A DNA stretch of 42,356 nt. It comes from Acidovorax sp. Lineage in GTDB: Bacteria; Pseudomonadota; Gammaproteobacteria; Burkholderiales; Burkholderiaceae_C. How positions within the stretch are numbered: position 1 is the first letter of the stretch; each line of letters starts with the position of its first letter. Under the pieces are notes generated by a model that was not told where the DNA came from, did no database searches, and worked only from the letters and a program-made list of their open reading frames with translations. The stretch spans positions 1 to 42,356 of the forward strand of contig JADMJR010000043.1 of the NCBI GenBank assembly GCA_018780365.1, given 5' to 3'. Made by a program: the position numbers and the translations under genes. Shown one piece after another: positions 28,239 through 34,958 of the stretch.

Positions 28239-29527
28239 GGGCTCACCTCGGTGCGCAGCAACAGGCTGCCATCGTCCAGCCGGGCCCGGTAGCCGGCGGC
28301 CTGCAGGCGGGCGAAAAGAACGGTTTCCTCCTCCGGTGCCAGCGCCACGCCGCGCAGGCGCAGCTCGCCGGGGGTGTATTCGATGTGGCTGGGCAGGCGG
28401 CCCTCGGGCAGCGCCGCGCCGATGGCGGCGAGCAGGGGTTCCAGGTCGCGGGCCGACACGCTGCCAGCGGCCTGCCGCAACTGGGCCAGTTCGCGCTCCA
28501 TCTGCACCGGCGCATCGACCACGACCTGCACCTTGGGGAAGGTCTGGGTGAGTGTGGTGCGCACGGCGGCCTGCTTGGCGGCCAGCGCCTGGCGTTCTTG
28601 CCAGGCCCAGGCATTGAGCCCCACGAGATGGGCCACCAGCAGCAGCCCGGCGCCCCAGCGTGCCGCACGCCACTGGGGGGCGTTCAGCAGCGCGCTCAGT
28701 GCGCTGCCGGCCTTGCGCAGGGCCCGGGTGCGGCCGGTGCTGGCCAGGTCGAACTGGGCCAGGTCCCAGTCGCCGCGAGCGGCGTCCAGGGCGCGCTGGC
28801 TGGCGGTGTGCAGGGCGATACGTTGGCCTTGCTGGCCCAGCGTGCGTTCGGCCAGAGCCGCCACGGCAGGCTCGGCCCGCACGGTCAGGGTGTTGTCTTC
28901 GGGGTGGGCCGTTCCGGCAGGGGCCATGCCGGCACGCGCCAGCGCCAGGGCCATGGGGGTCAGGGGCAACACGGCCACGCCCTGGTCCGCACCCTGGCCG
29001 GTGAGCACCACAACAGCCTCTTCCGGGCTGCCCAGTGCGCACAGCTCGGGGCGGCCGCTGGCGGTGGGGCCGGGGGAAAATTCGGGCACGACGCGGGCGA
29101 CGCGGCGGCCGGCGGCCTCCAGCGCCTGCAGGTTCTCGCGCAGCCAGGCCCGGTCGCACACGGCCACCCACACGGGCTCGCCGCTCTGGGCCGTGTTGTG
29201 CGCGCCGGGCTGCAGCGCAAAGTGCAGCTGCGAGGCATCGTCGAGCACGCGGTCTTCCAGCAGGCCTTCGAGCACCGAGCGCAGGCGTGGTGTTTGCTGG
29301 CCGGCCCCCAGGGGCACACCGGTGGGCATCTGTACCCGCTGCCACGACAGTGCCCGTGCCGGCACCACGGCCACCACTTCACCGCCGGGGCGTGTGGGCT
29401 CGGGCAGCAGGGCGGCGGGGGCGGTGGCGTGGCGAAGGGCGGAGTGGCCGTCTGCCGTCAGCGTGTAGCTGTACTCGGTGGCGGGCCCCGGGCGGGCCGG
29501 CGGCAGGAAAAGGATGAGGGTGCTCAT
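28235..29527 (-). CDS. gspL: GspL, type II secretion inner-membrane protein
   Basis: Bitopic protein that recruits the GspE ATPase to the inner membrane and binds GspM. 430 residues. The cytoplasmic domain (about 1-270) has the actin-like GspL pattern, with SVLEGLLEDRVLDDASQLHF and QGVAVLPLTPMAL. One membrane helix lies at about 286-306 (WGAGLLLVAHLVGLNAWAW). A coiled-coil and a small periplasmic ferredoxin-like domain follow (SHIEYTPGELRLRGVAL). The start ATG 29527 lies 79 nt downstream of gspK, with nothing else recognisable in that gap. Confidence 0.94.
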   Translation of the reverse strand: MSTLILFLPPARPGPATEYSYTLTADGHSALRHATAPAALLPEPTRPGGEVVAVVPARALSWQRVQMPTGVPLGAGQQTPRLRSVLEGLLEDRVLDDASQLHFALQPGAHNTAQSGEPVWVAVCDRAWLRENLQALEAAGRRVARVVPEFSPGPTASGRPELCALGSPEEAVVVLTGQGADQGVAVLPLTPMALALARAGMAPAGTAHPEDNTLTVRAEPAVAALAERTLGQQGQRIALHTASQRALDAARGDWDLAQFDLASTGRTRALRKAGSALSALLNAPQWRAARWGAGLLLVAHLVGLNAWAWQERQALAAKQAAVRTTLTQTFPKVQVVVDAPVQMERELAQLRQAAGSVSARDLEPLLAAIGAALPEGRLPSHIEYTPGELRLRGVALAPEEETVLFARLQAAGYRARLDDGSLLLRTEVSP

Positions 29528-29606
29528 GGACAGGTTTTGCGGGCCATTTTAGGGGGCGGGCGTGACGCAGCGGCGGTGTGGTGTGGCGTGGTGCAAGGAA
29601 GGCGTC

Positions 29607-30677
29607 TCAGCGTGGTGCCCCGGGGGCGGTTTCCCGGTCGAAGGCGCCGCGTTCGCGCCACAGCGTGGTGACCTCGATGCCCTGTTTGCGCACCAGGGAG
29701 CGTTCGTCCACCATCGCATCGCCCAGGCGCAGGCGGCCCCGCACCTCGAAGTAGGACGAGGCCACGGCATGGGCGCTTTCGTTGATGTCGATGCTGGCGC
29801 CCACCAGGTCGCGCACCTCGCTGAGCGTGCGGAAATGCCGCGCCTCGCGCGCCTGCACGATCTTCTGGGCGCTGGCGCTGTCCAGCCCGTCCACGGCGGC
29901 CATCAGCACATCCATGTCGGCGGTGTTCATGTTCACGGGCGTGCGCACGGGCAGCAGCGCCACATGGGGGGCAAGGGCCGCCACCGTGGCCGGGGTCAGG
30001 CCCAGCCAGCCGAGCTGGGTGACGGTGGGTGGCATCAGCGGCGCGGTGCTGCTCTCGCTGCTGGCGCCGGCCTGGGCCCTGCGCATGGCGTCCACCAGCA
30101 GGCTCAGCTGCTGCGCGGGCAGGCCCAGGCGCTCGAACAGGCGGGTGAACTGCCGCAGGGCCAGCGCCTGCACCTGCCCACCTTCCACCAAGTTGGTGAT
30201 GTTCAGGCGGCCCTGCATGTCGGAGATCTGGCCCGAGAGGAAGGCCTCGGTGGTGTCGGTGCTGGCGTCGTCCACCTGGCTCACATTGTTTTCGGCGGCC
30301 AGGAAGGTGGACAGCCGGGCTTCCTCCAGCGGCACGGCCCAGGGCTCGGCCAGGTGGTCGGCGCCGCCCGAGCGCCCGTCCTCGCGCAGGATCAGGCGCG
30401 ACCAGTCGAGCGCGCCGATCAGGATCCAGGTGGACTGCGTGCGGCCCCGCTCGGCGGTTTCGACCTCTACCGCGCGCCATTGCTGCCACATGGCGGCGGC
30501 GGCGAACGTGGCCACCAGGGTGACGGTGAGCATGGCGGCGAGCAGGGCGGCACCGCGCGCCCTGTGCCTGTGCAATGGGTGCTGCAACAGCGAGTGCCAC
30601 CGTGGAGCTGGTTTTGCCAGGCCACGGGTGGCGTCCCCCTGGGGGGATGCGGTGCAGCCGCTCAGGGGGGGACTCAC
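29607..30677 (-). CDS. gspK: GspK, minor pseudopilin, with a repeat-derived leader
   Basis: Large minor pseudopilin thought to cap the pseudopilus tip with GspI and GspJ. 356 residues from GTG 30677, which overlaps the gspJ stop as GTGA. The prepilin-like helix is RARGAALLAAMLTVTLVATF, with cleavage after ARG; the usual glutamate at position 5 of the mature protein is missing, as is normal for GspK. The large soluble domain contains DMQGRLNITNLVEGG and the helix-hairpin region PVNMNTADMDVLMAAVDGL. The first 27 or so leader residues (SPPLSGCTASPQGDATRGLA...) are coded by a GC-rich repeat also found at the start of gspJ. A TTG at 30575 would give a conventional 7-residue leader, so the true start is uncertain. 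Confidence 0.9.
   Translation of the reverse strand: MSPPLSGCTASPQGDATRGLAKPAPRWHSLLQHPLHRHRARGAALLAAMLTVTLVATFAAAAMWQQWRAVEVETAERGRTQSTWILIGALDWSRLILREDGRSGGADHLAEPWAVPLEEARLSTFLAAENNVSQVDDASTDTTEAFLSGQISDMQGRLNITNLVEGGQVQALALRQFTRLFERLGLPAQQLSLLVDAMRRAQAGASSESSTAPLMPPTVTQLGWLGLTPATVAALAPHVALLPVRTPVNMNTADMDVLMAAVDGLDSASAQKIVQAREARHFRTLSEVRDLVGASIDINESAHAVASSYFEVRGRLRLGDAMVDERSLVRKQGIEVTTLWRERGAFDRETAPGAPR
30598..30675 (-). repeat. GC-rich junction repeat at gspJ/gspK
   Basis: On the + strand it holds CCGTGGAGCTGG, TGCCAGGCCACGGGTGGCGT, CCCCCTGGGGGG and GCTCAGGGGGGG in that order. The copy at 31352-31431 has the same blocks in the same order with small changes. It includes a CCCCC/GGGGG palindrome. 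It sits just inside gspK and is read as the leader of the pseudopilin. Confidence 0.75.
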
Positions 30678-31432
30678 GATCTGCCCCCACCCAGCACCGG
30701 GTTGACCCAGTCGCGCGTGAGCTGGCCCGCCAGCGCCTGGCCGGGCGGCAGCGTGATCTGCAGGCGCACGCCGTCGGGGATGGCGGCGGAGCTGTCTCCT
30801 GGGGTGGTGCCCGTGCTGGACAGCGGGTTGGACCATGCGCCGCCCCGGTAATAGAAGATCTGCCAGCTGTCGAGTGGCAGCAGCGTGACCTCATAGCGCC
30901 GTTCGGCATCGCCCGGTGTGCGCGCCCACTGGGCGGCCTGTTGCCAGGCCTGTTGCCATTCGGAGCGCGTGCGCACCGGGGGCGATTGCCAGCGCAGCCA
31001 CTGGCCCGCGCCGTTGGCATTGCGGCGTGTCCAGGCCACCACCAGCGCGCCCTCATCGGGCACCGCGCTGCTGCGGCGCGTGAGGCGCAGCACCTGGCCA
31101 TCCCAGTCCAGCGGCGTGGTGTTGGCCACCGGCATCAGCGCATCCAGGTCGGTGCCCCACTGGCCCAGTGCGGCCTGCAGCACCAGCATCTCATCGGCCC
31201 GCTGGCGCGTGATCTCCTGCGCCCGCACCATGCCATCCAGGCCACGCCAGCTCAGGATGGCCAGCAGGCTCATCACCGCAATCGCCAGGAGCAGCTCGAC
31301 CAGGGTGAAGCCGCGCACAACCTGCAAAACTGGCGCGGTGCGAGGCCAGCGCACCCGTGGAACTGGCTCTGCCAGGCCACCGGGTGCGTCCCCCCCACGG
31401 GGGGAAGGCGCGAAGCGACTCAGGGGGGGCAT
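30674..31432 (-). CDS. gspJ: GspJ, minor pseudopilin, with a repeat-derived leader
   Basis: Minor pseudopilin of the GspI-J-K tip complex. The type IV prepilin signature is RGFTLVELLLAIAVMSLLAI, with cleavage G|F and Glu at mature position 5. From ATG 31432 (TGATG overlap with gspI, GGAAGG 5 nt upstream) it has 252 residues and a leader of about 40 residues, MPPLSRFAPSPRGGDAPGGL and on, encoded by a GC-rich repeat. A GTG at 31318 (VRGFTLVELL) would give a standard 2-residue leader and 214 residues, the usual GspJ size. I list the long form because of its Shine-Dalgarno and coupling, but the short form may be the ancestral or real one. Confidence 0.88.
   Translation of the reverse strand: MPPLSRFAPSPRGGDAPGGLAEPVPRVRWPRTAPVLQVVRGFTLVELLLAIAVMSLLAILSWRGLDGMVRAQEITRQRADEMLVLQAALGQWGTDLDALMPVANTTPLDWDGQVLRLTRRSSAVPDEGALVVAWTRRNANGAGQWLRWQSPPVRTRSEWQQAWQQAAQWARTPGDAERRYEVTLLPLDSWQIFYYRGGAWSNPLSSTGTTPGDSSAAIPDGVRLQITLPPGQALAGQLTRDWVNPVLGGGRS
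31352..31431 (-). repeat. GC-rich junction repeat at gspI/gspJ
   Basis: Second copy of the repeat described at 30598-30675: CCGTGGAACTGG, TGCCAGGCCACCGGGTGCGT, CCCCCCACGGGGGG, GCGACTCAGGGGGGGC on the + strand. Located between the gspI stop and the conserved part of gspJ, read in the same frame relative to the downstream gene as the gspK copy. Confidence 0.75.
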
Positions 31433-31812
31433 CAATACCTTCCGATGATGGTGGAGATGCGCAGGATGGAGTTCTCGCCATCCAGCACCTGCGCGTCGAT
31501 GCGCCTAAAGCTCGGGTTGGGCGTGGGGCGCACGACGGTCACCACCCGCAGCTGTCGGCCGGCCTGGTCGCAAGTCTGGGTGCTGTCGCCCACGCTGGGC
31601 ATCTGGCGTGAGAGCCGGGCGCGGACCAGCTCGTTCTCGGCGCAGAGCTGGGCCAGCACGATGTCGGACTGTCGCAGCGCATTGCGCGTGAGCGCCGAGG
31701 TGGCCTGCAGCCCTGCCATGAGCGCAATGGCCACGATGGCCAGCGCCACCAGCACCTCCACCAGCGTGAAGCCGTGCTGTTGGGGCCCCGGCGCGGCGAG
31801 GTTCTTTCTCAC
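31432..31812 (-). CDS. gspI: GspI, minor pseudopilin
   Basis: Minor pseudopilin that nucleates the pseudopilus tip. 126 residues from GTG 31812, which overlaps the gspH stop (GTGA). The prepilin signature is HGFTLVEVLVALAIVAIALM after a 15-residue leader containing Arg and Lys. A short soluble domain (LAQLCAENELVRARLSRQ) with two cysteines (C in AQLC and QTC) follows. Longer frames upstream are gspH shadow. The stop overlaps gspJ (TGATG). Confidence 0.93.
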   Translation of the reverse strand: MRKNLAAPGPQQHGFTLVEVLVALAIVAIALMAGLQATSALTRNALRQSDIVLAQLCAENELVRARLSRQMPSVGDSTQTCDQAGRQLRVVTVVRPTPNPSFRRIDAQVLDGENSILRISTIIGRY

Positions 31813-32240
31813 TGCACCGCGTCCACAGAAAACGGGCGCACGCCATCGGTGGCGATGCGCAAGACCCGCTCGGGGTGCGCCTGGTGGGTGATCAGCACCT
31901 GCTGCGGGCCAATCAGGGGTTCGGGGCCCAGCTGCAGCACGGCCGGGCCGCGCACGGTGGTGCCGCTGTCTAGCCACTGGCTGGGCAGCGCCGCCTGTGC
32001 GCTGGGCGGCAGGCCTTCAAACCGGAACCCCTGGGGCAGGGCCCGCCAGCGCACCGGCAGGCCGCCGGCACGCGACTGCGCGCGCGCGGATTCGAGCAGC
32101 GCCGCCAGCCGGGCGGCCTCGCGCTCCAGCTGCGCCTGACCGCCATCGCGCATGGCCAGGCCCGCACCGGCCGTGGCCAGGGCCATGATGCTGATGACCA
32201 CCAGCAGCTCTAGCAAGGTGAAGCCGCGAGAACGGTTCAT
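31809..32240 (-). CDS. gspH: GspH, minor pseudopilin
   Basis: Minor pseudopilin, 143 residues. Leader MNRSRG, then FTLLELLVVISIMALATAGA with Glu at mature position 5. The soluble domain has the GspH pattern (LAALLESARAQSRAGGLPVRW, PAVLQLGPEPLIGPQQVLI). ATG 32240 overlaps the stop of the upstream repeat-encoded frame (ATGA), so translation from the gspG side could feed into it. Confidence 0.93.
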   Translation of the reverse strand: MNRSRGFTLLELLVVISIMALATAGAGLAMRDGGQAQLEREAARLAALLESARAQSRAGGLPVRWRALPQGFRFEGLPPSAQAALPSQWLDSGTTVRGPAVLQLGPEPLIGPQQVLITHQAHPERVLRIATDGVRPFSVDAVQ

Positions 32241-32464
32241 GGGCCGGTGCAGCGAGGGGTTGCAACGGTCATGGCATTTCCAGAACGCGTGCGGCCGCAG
32301 CGCCGGGCCACCCCAAGCAAGGCCTGGCCCCCTCGGGGAGCAGGGAACGACAGGCAGTGCGCGACCGTGGAGGCCATGGTTTCGCCGCCGGGCCGCCCCA
32401 AGGCGAAGCGCGGCCCCCTTGGGGGGCAGGGAGCGACACGCCAGTGCGCGACCGTGGGGGCCAT
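32237..32464 (-). CDS. Repeat-encoded 75-codon frame bridging gspG and gspH
   Basis: ATG 32464 lies 3 nt after the gspG stop and the frame ends in TGA overlapping the gspH ATG (ATGA). It consists of two 29-residue repeats (MAPTVAHWRVAPCPPRGPRF... and MASTVAHCLSFPAPRGGQAL...), each coded by an 87-bp tandem DNA repeat, plus a short tail. There is no secretion or membrane signature. More likely a translational bridge created by repeat insertion than a functional protein, though the open frame through both copies is notable. Confidence 0.35.
   Translation of the reverse strand: MAPTVAHWRVAPCPPRGPRFALGRPGGETMASTVAHCLSFPAPRGGQALLGVARRCGRTRSGNAMTVATPRCTGP
32291..32377 (-). repeat. 87-bp tandem GC-rich repeat, unit 2 (gspH side)
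   Basis: On the - strand the unit begins ATGGCCTCCACGGTCGCGCA and includes CTCCCCGAGGGGGCC and TTGGGGTGGCCCGGCG. It is diverged from the adjacent unit by scattered substitutions but has exactly the same length, 87 bp, a multiple of three. Confidence 0.85.
32378..32464 (-). repeat. 87-bp tandem GC-rich repeat, unit 1 (gspG side)
   Basis: On the - strand the unit begins ATGGCCCCCACGGTCGCGCA and includes CCCCCCAAGGGGGCC, then GCGCTTCGCCTTGGGGCGGC. Internal palindromes (CCCCAAGGGG, and GGGCGGCCCGG) suggest a structured element of the kind dispersed in Comamonadaceae genomes. Confidence 0.85.
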
Positions 32465-32467
32465 GTT

Positions 32468-32932
32468 TTACTGCCAGCTGCCAATATCGGCATCCTTACC
32501 TTCGCCGCCCGATTGGCCGTCGGCGCCGAACGACATCACATCGATCTCGCCCTTGATGCCGGGGTTCAGGTATTGGTAAGGACGGCCCCAGGGGTCGTTG
32601 GGCAGCTTCTCCAGGTACAGCTTCCAGTTGCCGGGCACCGGGCCTGCGCTGGGTTTGATGATCAGCGACTGCAGGCCCTGCTCGGCCGTGGGGTAGCGCT
32701 GGTTGTCCAGGCGGTAGAGCTTGAGCGCCTGCGAGATGTTGGTGATGTCGGTGCGGGCGGCCGTCACGCGGGCATCGTCGGCACGTTCCAGCACGTTGGG
32801 CACGATGAGGGCGGCGAGCACGCCGATGATGACGAGGACCACCATCAGCTCGATGAGGGTGAAGCCCCGTGCCACATTCTTTGCAAGGCGTTGGCTGGTG
32901 GAGCGCACAAGGAGGGGGAAAGAAGTGTTCAC
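32468..32932 (-). CDS. gspG: GspG, major pseudopilin
   Basis: Major subunit of the type II pseudopilus. 154 residues from GTG 32932. The prepilin signature RGFTLIELMVVLVIIGVLAA has Glu at mature position 5. The globular domain carries the GspG calcium-site and C-terminal pattern: RLDNQRYPTAEQGLQSLI, LEKLPNDPWGRPYQYLNPG, SFGADGQSGGEGKDADIGSW. The 22-residue leader is longer than usual, and there is no good Shine-Dalgarno before 32932; internal GTG codons (in LVRSTS and NVARGF) are alternative starts. First gene of the operon; gspC starts 49 nt away on the other strand. Confidence 0.94.
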   Translation of the reverse strand: MNTSFPLLVRSTSQRLAKNVARGFTLIELMVVLVIIGVLAALIVPNVLERADDARVTAARTDITNISQALKLYRLDNQRYPTAEQGLQSLIIKPSAGPVPGNWKLYLEKLPNDPWGRPYQYLNPGIKGEIDVMSFGADGQSGGEGKDADIGSWQ

Positions 32933-32981
32933 GGCAGGCGATCTCTCGGGATGGTCGAATCGCGTGAATCATAATCGCCGC
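32933..32981. promoter_or_regulatory. Divergent promoter region gspG / gspC
   Basis: Only 49 nt separate the two starts, so promoters must overlap the genes or each other. CATAAT (32970-32975) would suit a -10 for gspC, placing the transcript start at or next to its ATG. No matching -35 is clear. Nothing convincing is seen for gspG. Confidence 0.3.
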
Positions 32982-33437
32982 ATGGTGACCAATTCGTACA
33001 GCAAATGGGGCGTCCGTCTGGGAACTCTGGCGCTCTGGGCCGTGGCCGGCGCCAGCGTGGTTTTCTGGGGGCTGCGCTTGTCTGCGCCTCCCGCTGAGGC
33101 TTCCGGCCCCGCCGTTGCTCCGGCCCCGGTGGCGCTGGACGCCCAGGCCCTGGCGCGTTTGCTGGGGGCTCTGCCGTCGGTGCCCGGCGCGGCGCCCGTG
33201 GCACCGGTGGCTTCGCTGGCGAGCCGGTTCACGCTGTTGGGCGTGCTGTCGGGGCGCAGCAGTGGGGGCGGGGCTGCACTGATCGCGGTGGATGGCAAAC
33301 CGGCCAAGCCGTTTCGTGTGGGGACGGCCGTGGACGAGGGGCTGGTGCTACAGGCCCTGGGGCCCCGGCAGGCACAGCTCGGGGCCCAGATGGGCGGGCC
33401 TGCCACGGTGCTGCTGGACATCCCGCTCAAAAAGTAG
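32982..33437 (+). CDS. gspC: GspC-like type II secretion inner-membrane protein
   Basis: Links the inner-membrane platform to the GspD secretin through its homology region. 151 residues. One membrane helix at about 13-32 (LGTLALWAVAGASVVFWGL), an Ala/Pro-rich periplasmic linker, then the HR domain (FTLLGVLSGRSSGGGAALIAVDGKPAKPFRVG, here split by positions about 87-118). It ends soon after HR (VLLDIPLKK), so there is no PDZ or coiled-coil C-terminal domain as in larger GspC proteins. The short form is known from beta- and gammaproteobacterial systems. Divergent from the rest of the operon. Confidence 0.88.
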   Translation: MVTNSYSKWGVRLGTLALWAVAGASVVFWGLRLSAPPAEASGPAVAPAPVALDAQALARLLGALPSVPGAAPVAPVASLASRFTLLGVLSGRSSGGGAALIAVDGKPAKPFRVGTAVDEGLVLQALGPRQAQLGAQMGGPATVLLDIPLKK

Positions 33438-33462
33438 CCTGGTGGTGGAGGCCTGCGGCGGT

Positions 33463-33479
33463 GCCTTCTGTCTGAAGGC
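33463..33479. terminator. Small stem-loop between convergent gspC and cobC-like genes
   Basis: GCCTTC-TGTCT-GAAGGC, perfect 6-bp stem, in the 46-nt gap between the stop codons. No U tract on either side, so termination is doubtful. Confidence 0.3.
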
Positions 33480-33483
33480 GTTG

Positions 33484-34071
33484 TCAGGCCAGGTCCCGGA
33501 GGTCCCATTCGCCCCAGCCCGGCGCTGCCACGGGCCAGTCTTCGGAGCGGGGCATCACGCCCTCGCCCTGTGCTTGCAGCCAGGCCACACAGCGCGCCAC
33601 GCCGGCATGGGTGATCCACACCACATCGGCCGCGCCATGGCTTGCGCTCCATTGGCGGGCGGACTGCAAGGCCGACGCGACGCGTGCGAGCACCGTCTCC
33701 AGGCTCTCGCCGCCGCCGGGTGCGTGGGTGGCGAAGGCCGCTGTCCAGGCGTCGATGTCGGTTTTGGCGATGCGGTCCCAGGCCTGGCCTTCCCAGGAGC
33801 CAAAGTCCATCTCACGCAGGCGGGCGTCAGGGTGCAGGTGTAAATCGGGCCTCTGGGCGCACAGCGCTTGCGCCAGATGCTCGCATCTTTGTAGCGTGGA
33901 GTGAAACACGCCGGGAGCCTGGGGCAGGGCGGCGGCCAGGCGCACGGCGGCGGCCTGTGTGGCCAGGGGGTCGGCAGGCACATCGAGCCCCCCGTAGCAG
34001 GTGCCCGGTGCCACCCGGGGGGCGGCATGGCGCACCAGCCACAGGCGGGCGCCATGGCGGGGGGGCATCAT
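33484..34071 (-). CDS. cobC: Histidine phosphatase, probable alpha-ribazole phosphatase (CobC)
   Basis: Phosphoglycerate-mutase-like phosphatase; by context it removes the phosphate from alpha-ribazole-5'-phosphate or adenosylcobalamin phosphate in late cobalamin synthesis. 195 residues. The catalytic motif is LWLVRHAAP (R14, H15); then GLDVPADPL, a second catalytic region with Glu in LREMDFGSWEGQ, and the distal histidine in VWITHAGVARC. Start ATG 34071 overlaps the cobS stop (ATGA). Without cobS next to it, this would be called only a generic histidine phosphatase. Confidence 0.85.
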   Translation of the reverse strand: MMPPRHGARLWLVRHAAPRVAPGTCYGGLDVPADPLATQAAAVRLAAALPQAPGVFHSTLQRCEHLAQALCAQRPDLHLHPDARLREMDFGSWEGQAWDRIAKTDIDAWTAAFATHAPGGGESLETVLARVASALQSARQWSASHGAADVVWITHAGVARCVAWLQAQGEGVMPRSEDWPVAAPGWGEWDLRDLA

Positions 34072-34874
34072 GCCCACCGCAGGCTCAGCGCCGCGCCCAG
34101 GTAGAAACCGATCTCGCTGACCTGCTGCGTCGCGCCCAGGCAGTCGCCCGTAAAGCCTTGCAGCCGGCGCGCGAACCAGCGCGCCATCCAGGCGGCTGCC
34201 ACCGCGCTCATTCCGGCTGCCGCTATTAAATATGGAGCTGTTTGCGCTTGCCAGACAAGCGCCAGCGGCAAAAAACACCATAAAAATGCCGTCGCCAGCG
34301 CTGCGCCCGAGATCTGGTCGGCCAGTGGCTTGCTTTTGGACCGGGCGGTGTCACCCACATGCGGCAGGCGGCGAACGATGAGCAGTGGCCAGAAACGCGA
34401 CAGCACATGCCCCCCCACCAGCCCGGCCACCGCAGCCAGCAGGCTGTGGGCGCCCAGCAGTGCCAGCAGGCTGAGCTTGGCGAGCAGCGCCAGCACCAGT
34501 GCCATGGCCCCGAAGGCGCCGATGCGCGAGTCCTTCATGATGTCGAGCGCCCGCTCGCGGTCGGCACTGCCGCCCAGGCCATCGGCCACGTCGGCCAGGC
34601 CGTCTTCATGAAAACCGCCGGTCATCAGCACCGTGGCGACGGTGCAGAACACAGCAGCCACGGCCGGGGCCAGGGGGTTGGGCGCCAGCGCCCAGTGCAG
34701 CGTGGCATACACGGCGGTAGACAGCAGCGCCGCCAGCCAGCCAATGCCCGGAAAATGCGCTGCGCTGGCCCGCAGCATGGCGGGGCTGTAACCCACCCAC
34801 TGCGCCAGCCGACCGGTGACCGGAATGCGGGTGAAGAACTGCACGGCCAGCAGGTAGTGGCGCAGGGCTTGCAT
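34068..34874 (-). CDS. cobS: CobS, cobalamin-5'-phosphate synthase
   Basis: Integral membrane enzyme that joins adenosylcobinamide-GDP to alpha-ribazole (phosphate), the last assembly step of cobalamin. 268 residues with about six hydrophobic segments. Diagnostic motifs: FFTRIPVTG at the N terminus, GGFHEDGLADVADGLGG with DRERALDIMKDSRIGAFG (metal and substrate site), and GFTGDCLGATQQVSEI near the C terminus. The stretch LPLALVWQAQTAPYLIAAAG is coded by an AT-rich dispersed repeat. It lies 84 nt downstream of ilvA on the same strand. No cobU, cobT, or cobB is in the window. Confidence 0.96.
   Translation of the reverse strand: MQALRHYLLAVQFFTRIPVTGRLAQWVGYSPAMLRASAAHFPGIGWLAALLSTAVYATLHWALAPNPLAPAVAAVFCTVATVLMTGGFHEDGLADVADGLGGSADRERALDIMKDSRIGAFGAMALVLALLAKLSLLALLGAHSLLAAVAGLVGGHVLSRFWPLLIVRRLPHVGDTARSKSKPLADQISGAALATAFLWCFLPLALVWQAQTAPYLIAAAGMSAVAAAWMARWFARRLQGFTGDCLGATQQVSEIGFYLGAALSLRWA
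34221..34290 (+). repeat. AT-rich dispersed repeat inside cobS
   Basis: GCTATTAAATATGGAGCTGT (34222-34241), then TTGCGCTTGCCAGACAAGCG and CCAGCGGCAAAAAACACC. The GCGCTTG/CAAGCGC inverted pair around CCAGA is the central palindrome. This is the clearest copy. It is read on the opposite strand within a membrane helix and loop of CobS. Confidence 0.7.
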
Positions 34875-34884
34875 GGGCTGGCGG

Positions 34885-34958
34885 TGGGCTATGTCAAATT
34901 TGATAGCTATCAGCGCTTTGTGGATGCGCGCTAGATGCCATTTTGCTCATATTTTTTG
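34885..34958 (+). repeat. AT-rich dispersed repeat between ilvA and cobS
   Basis: TCAAATTTGATAGCTATCAG (34894-34913), then CGCTTTGTGGATGCGCGCTA and GATGCCATTTTG. It aligns with the cobS copy (A-run, TAGCT, GCGCTT, GCGC, GCC, then A/T tail). This intergenic copy lies between the cobS start codon and the ilvA stop, so the ilvA-cobS transcript would carry its hairpins. Confidence 0.7.

Noticed and set aside
24450-28551. Very long + strand frames (775 and 758 codons) opposite gspE/gspD/gspN
   Set aside because: Both are antisense to genes with complete domain architecture and correct coupling; long open shadows are expected at this GC content.
32291-32464. Tandem repeats as a CRISPR array
   Set aside because: Only two directly adjacent 87-bp units without spacers, with internal palindromes and no cas gene nearby.
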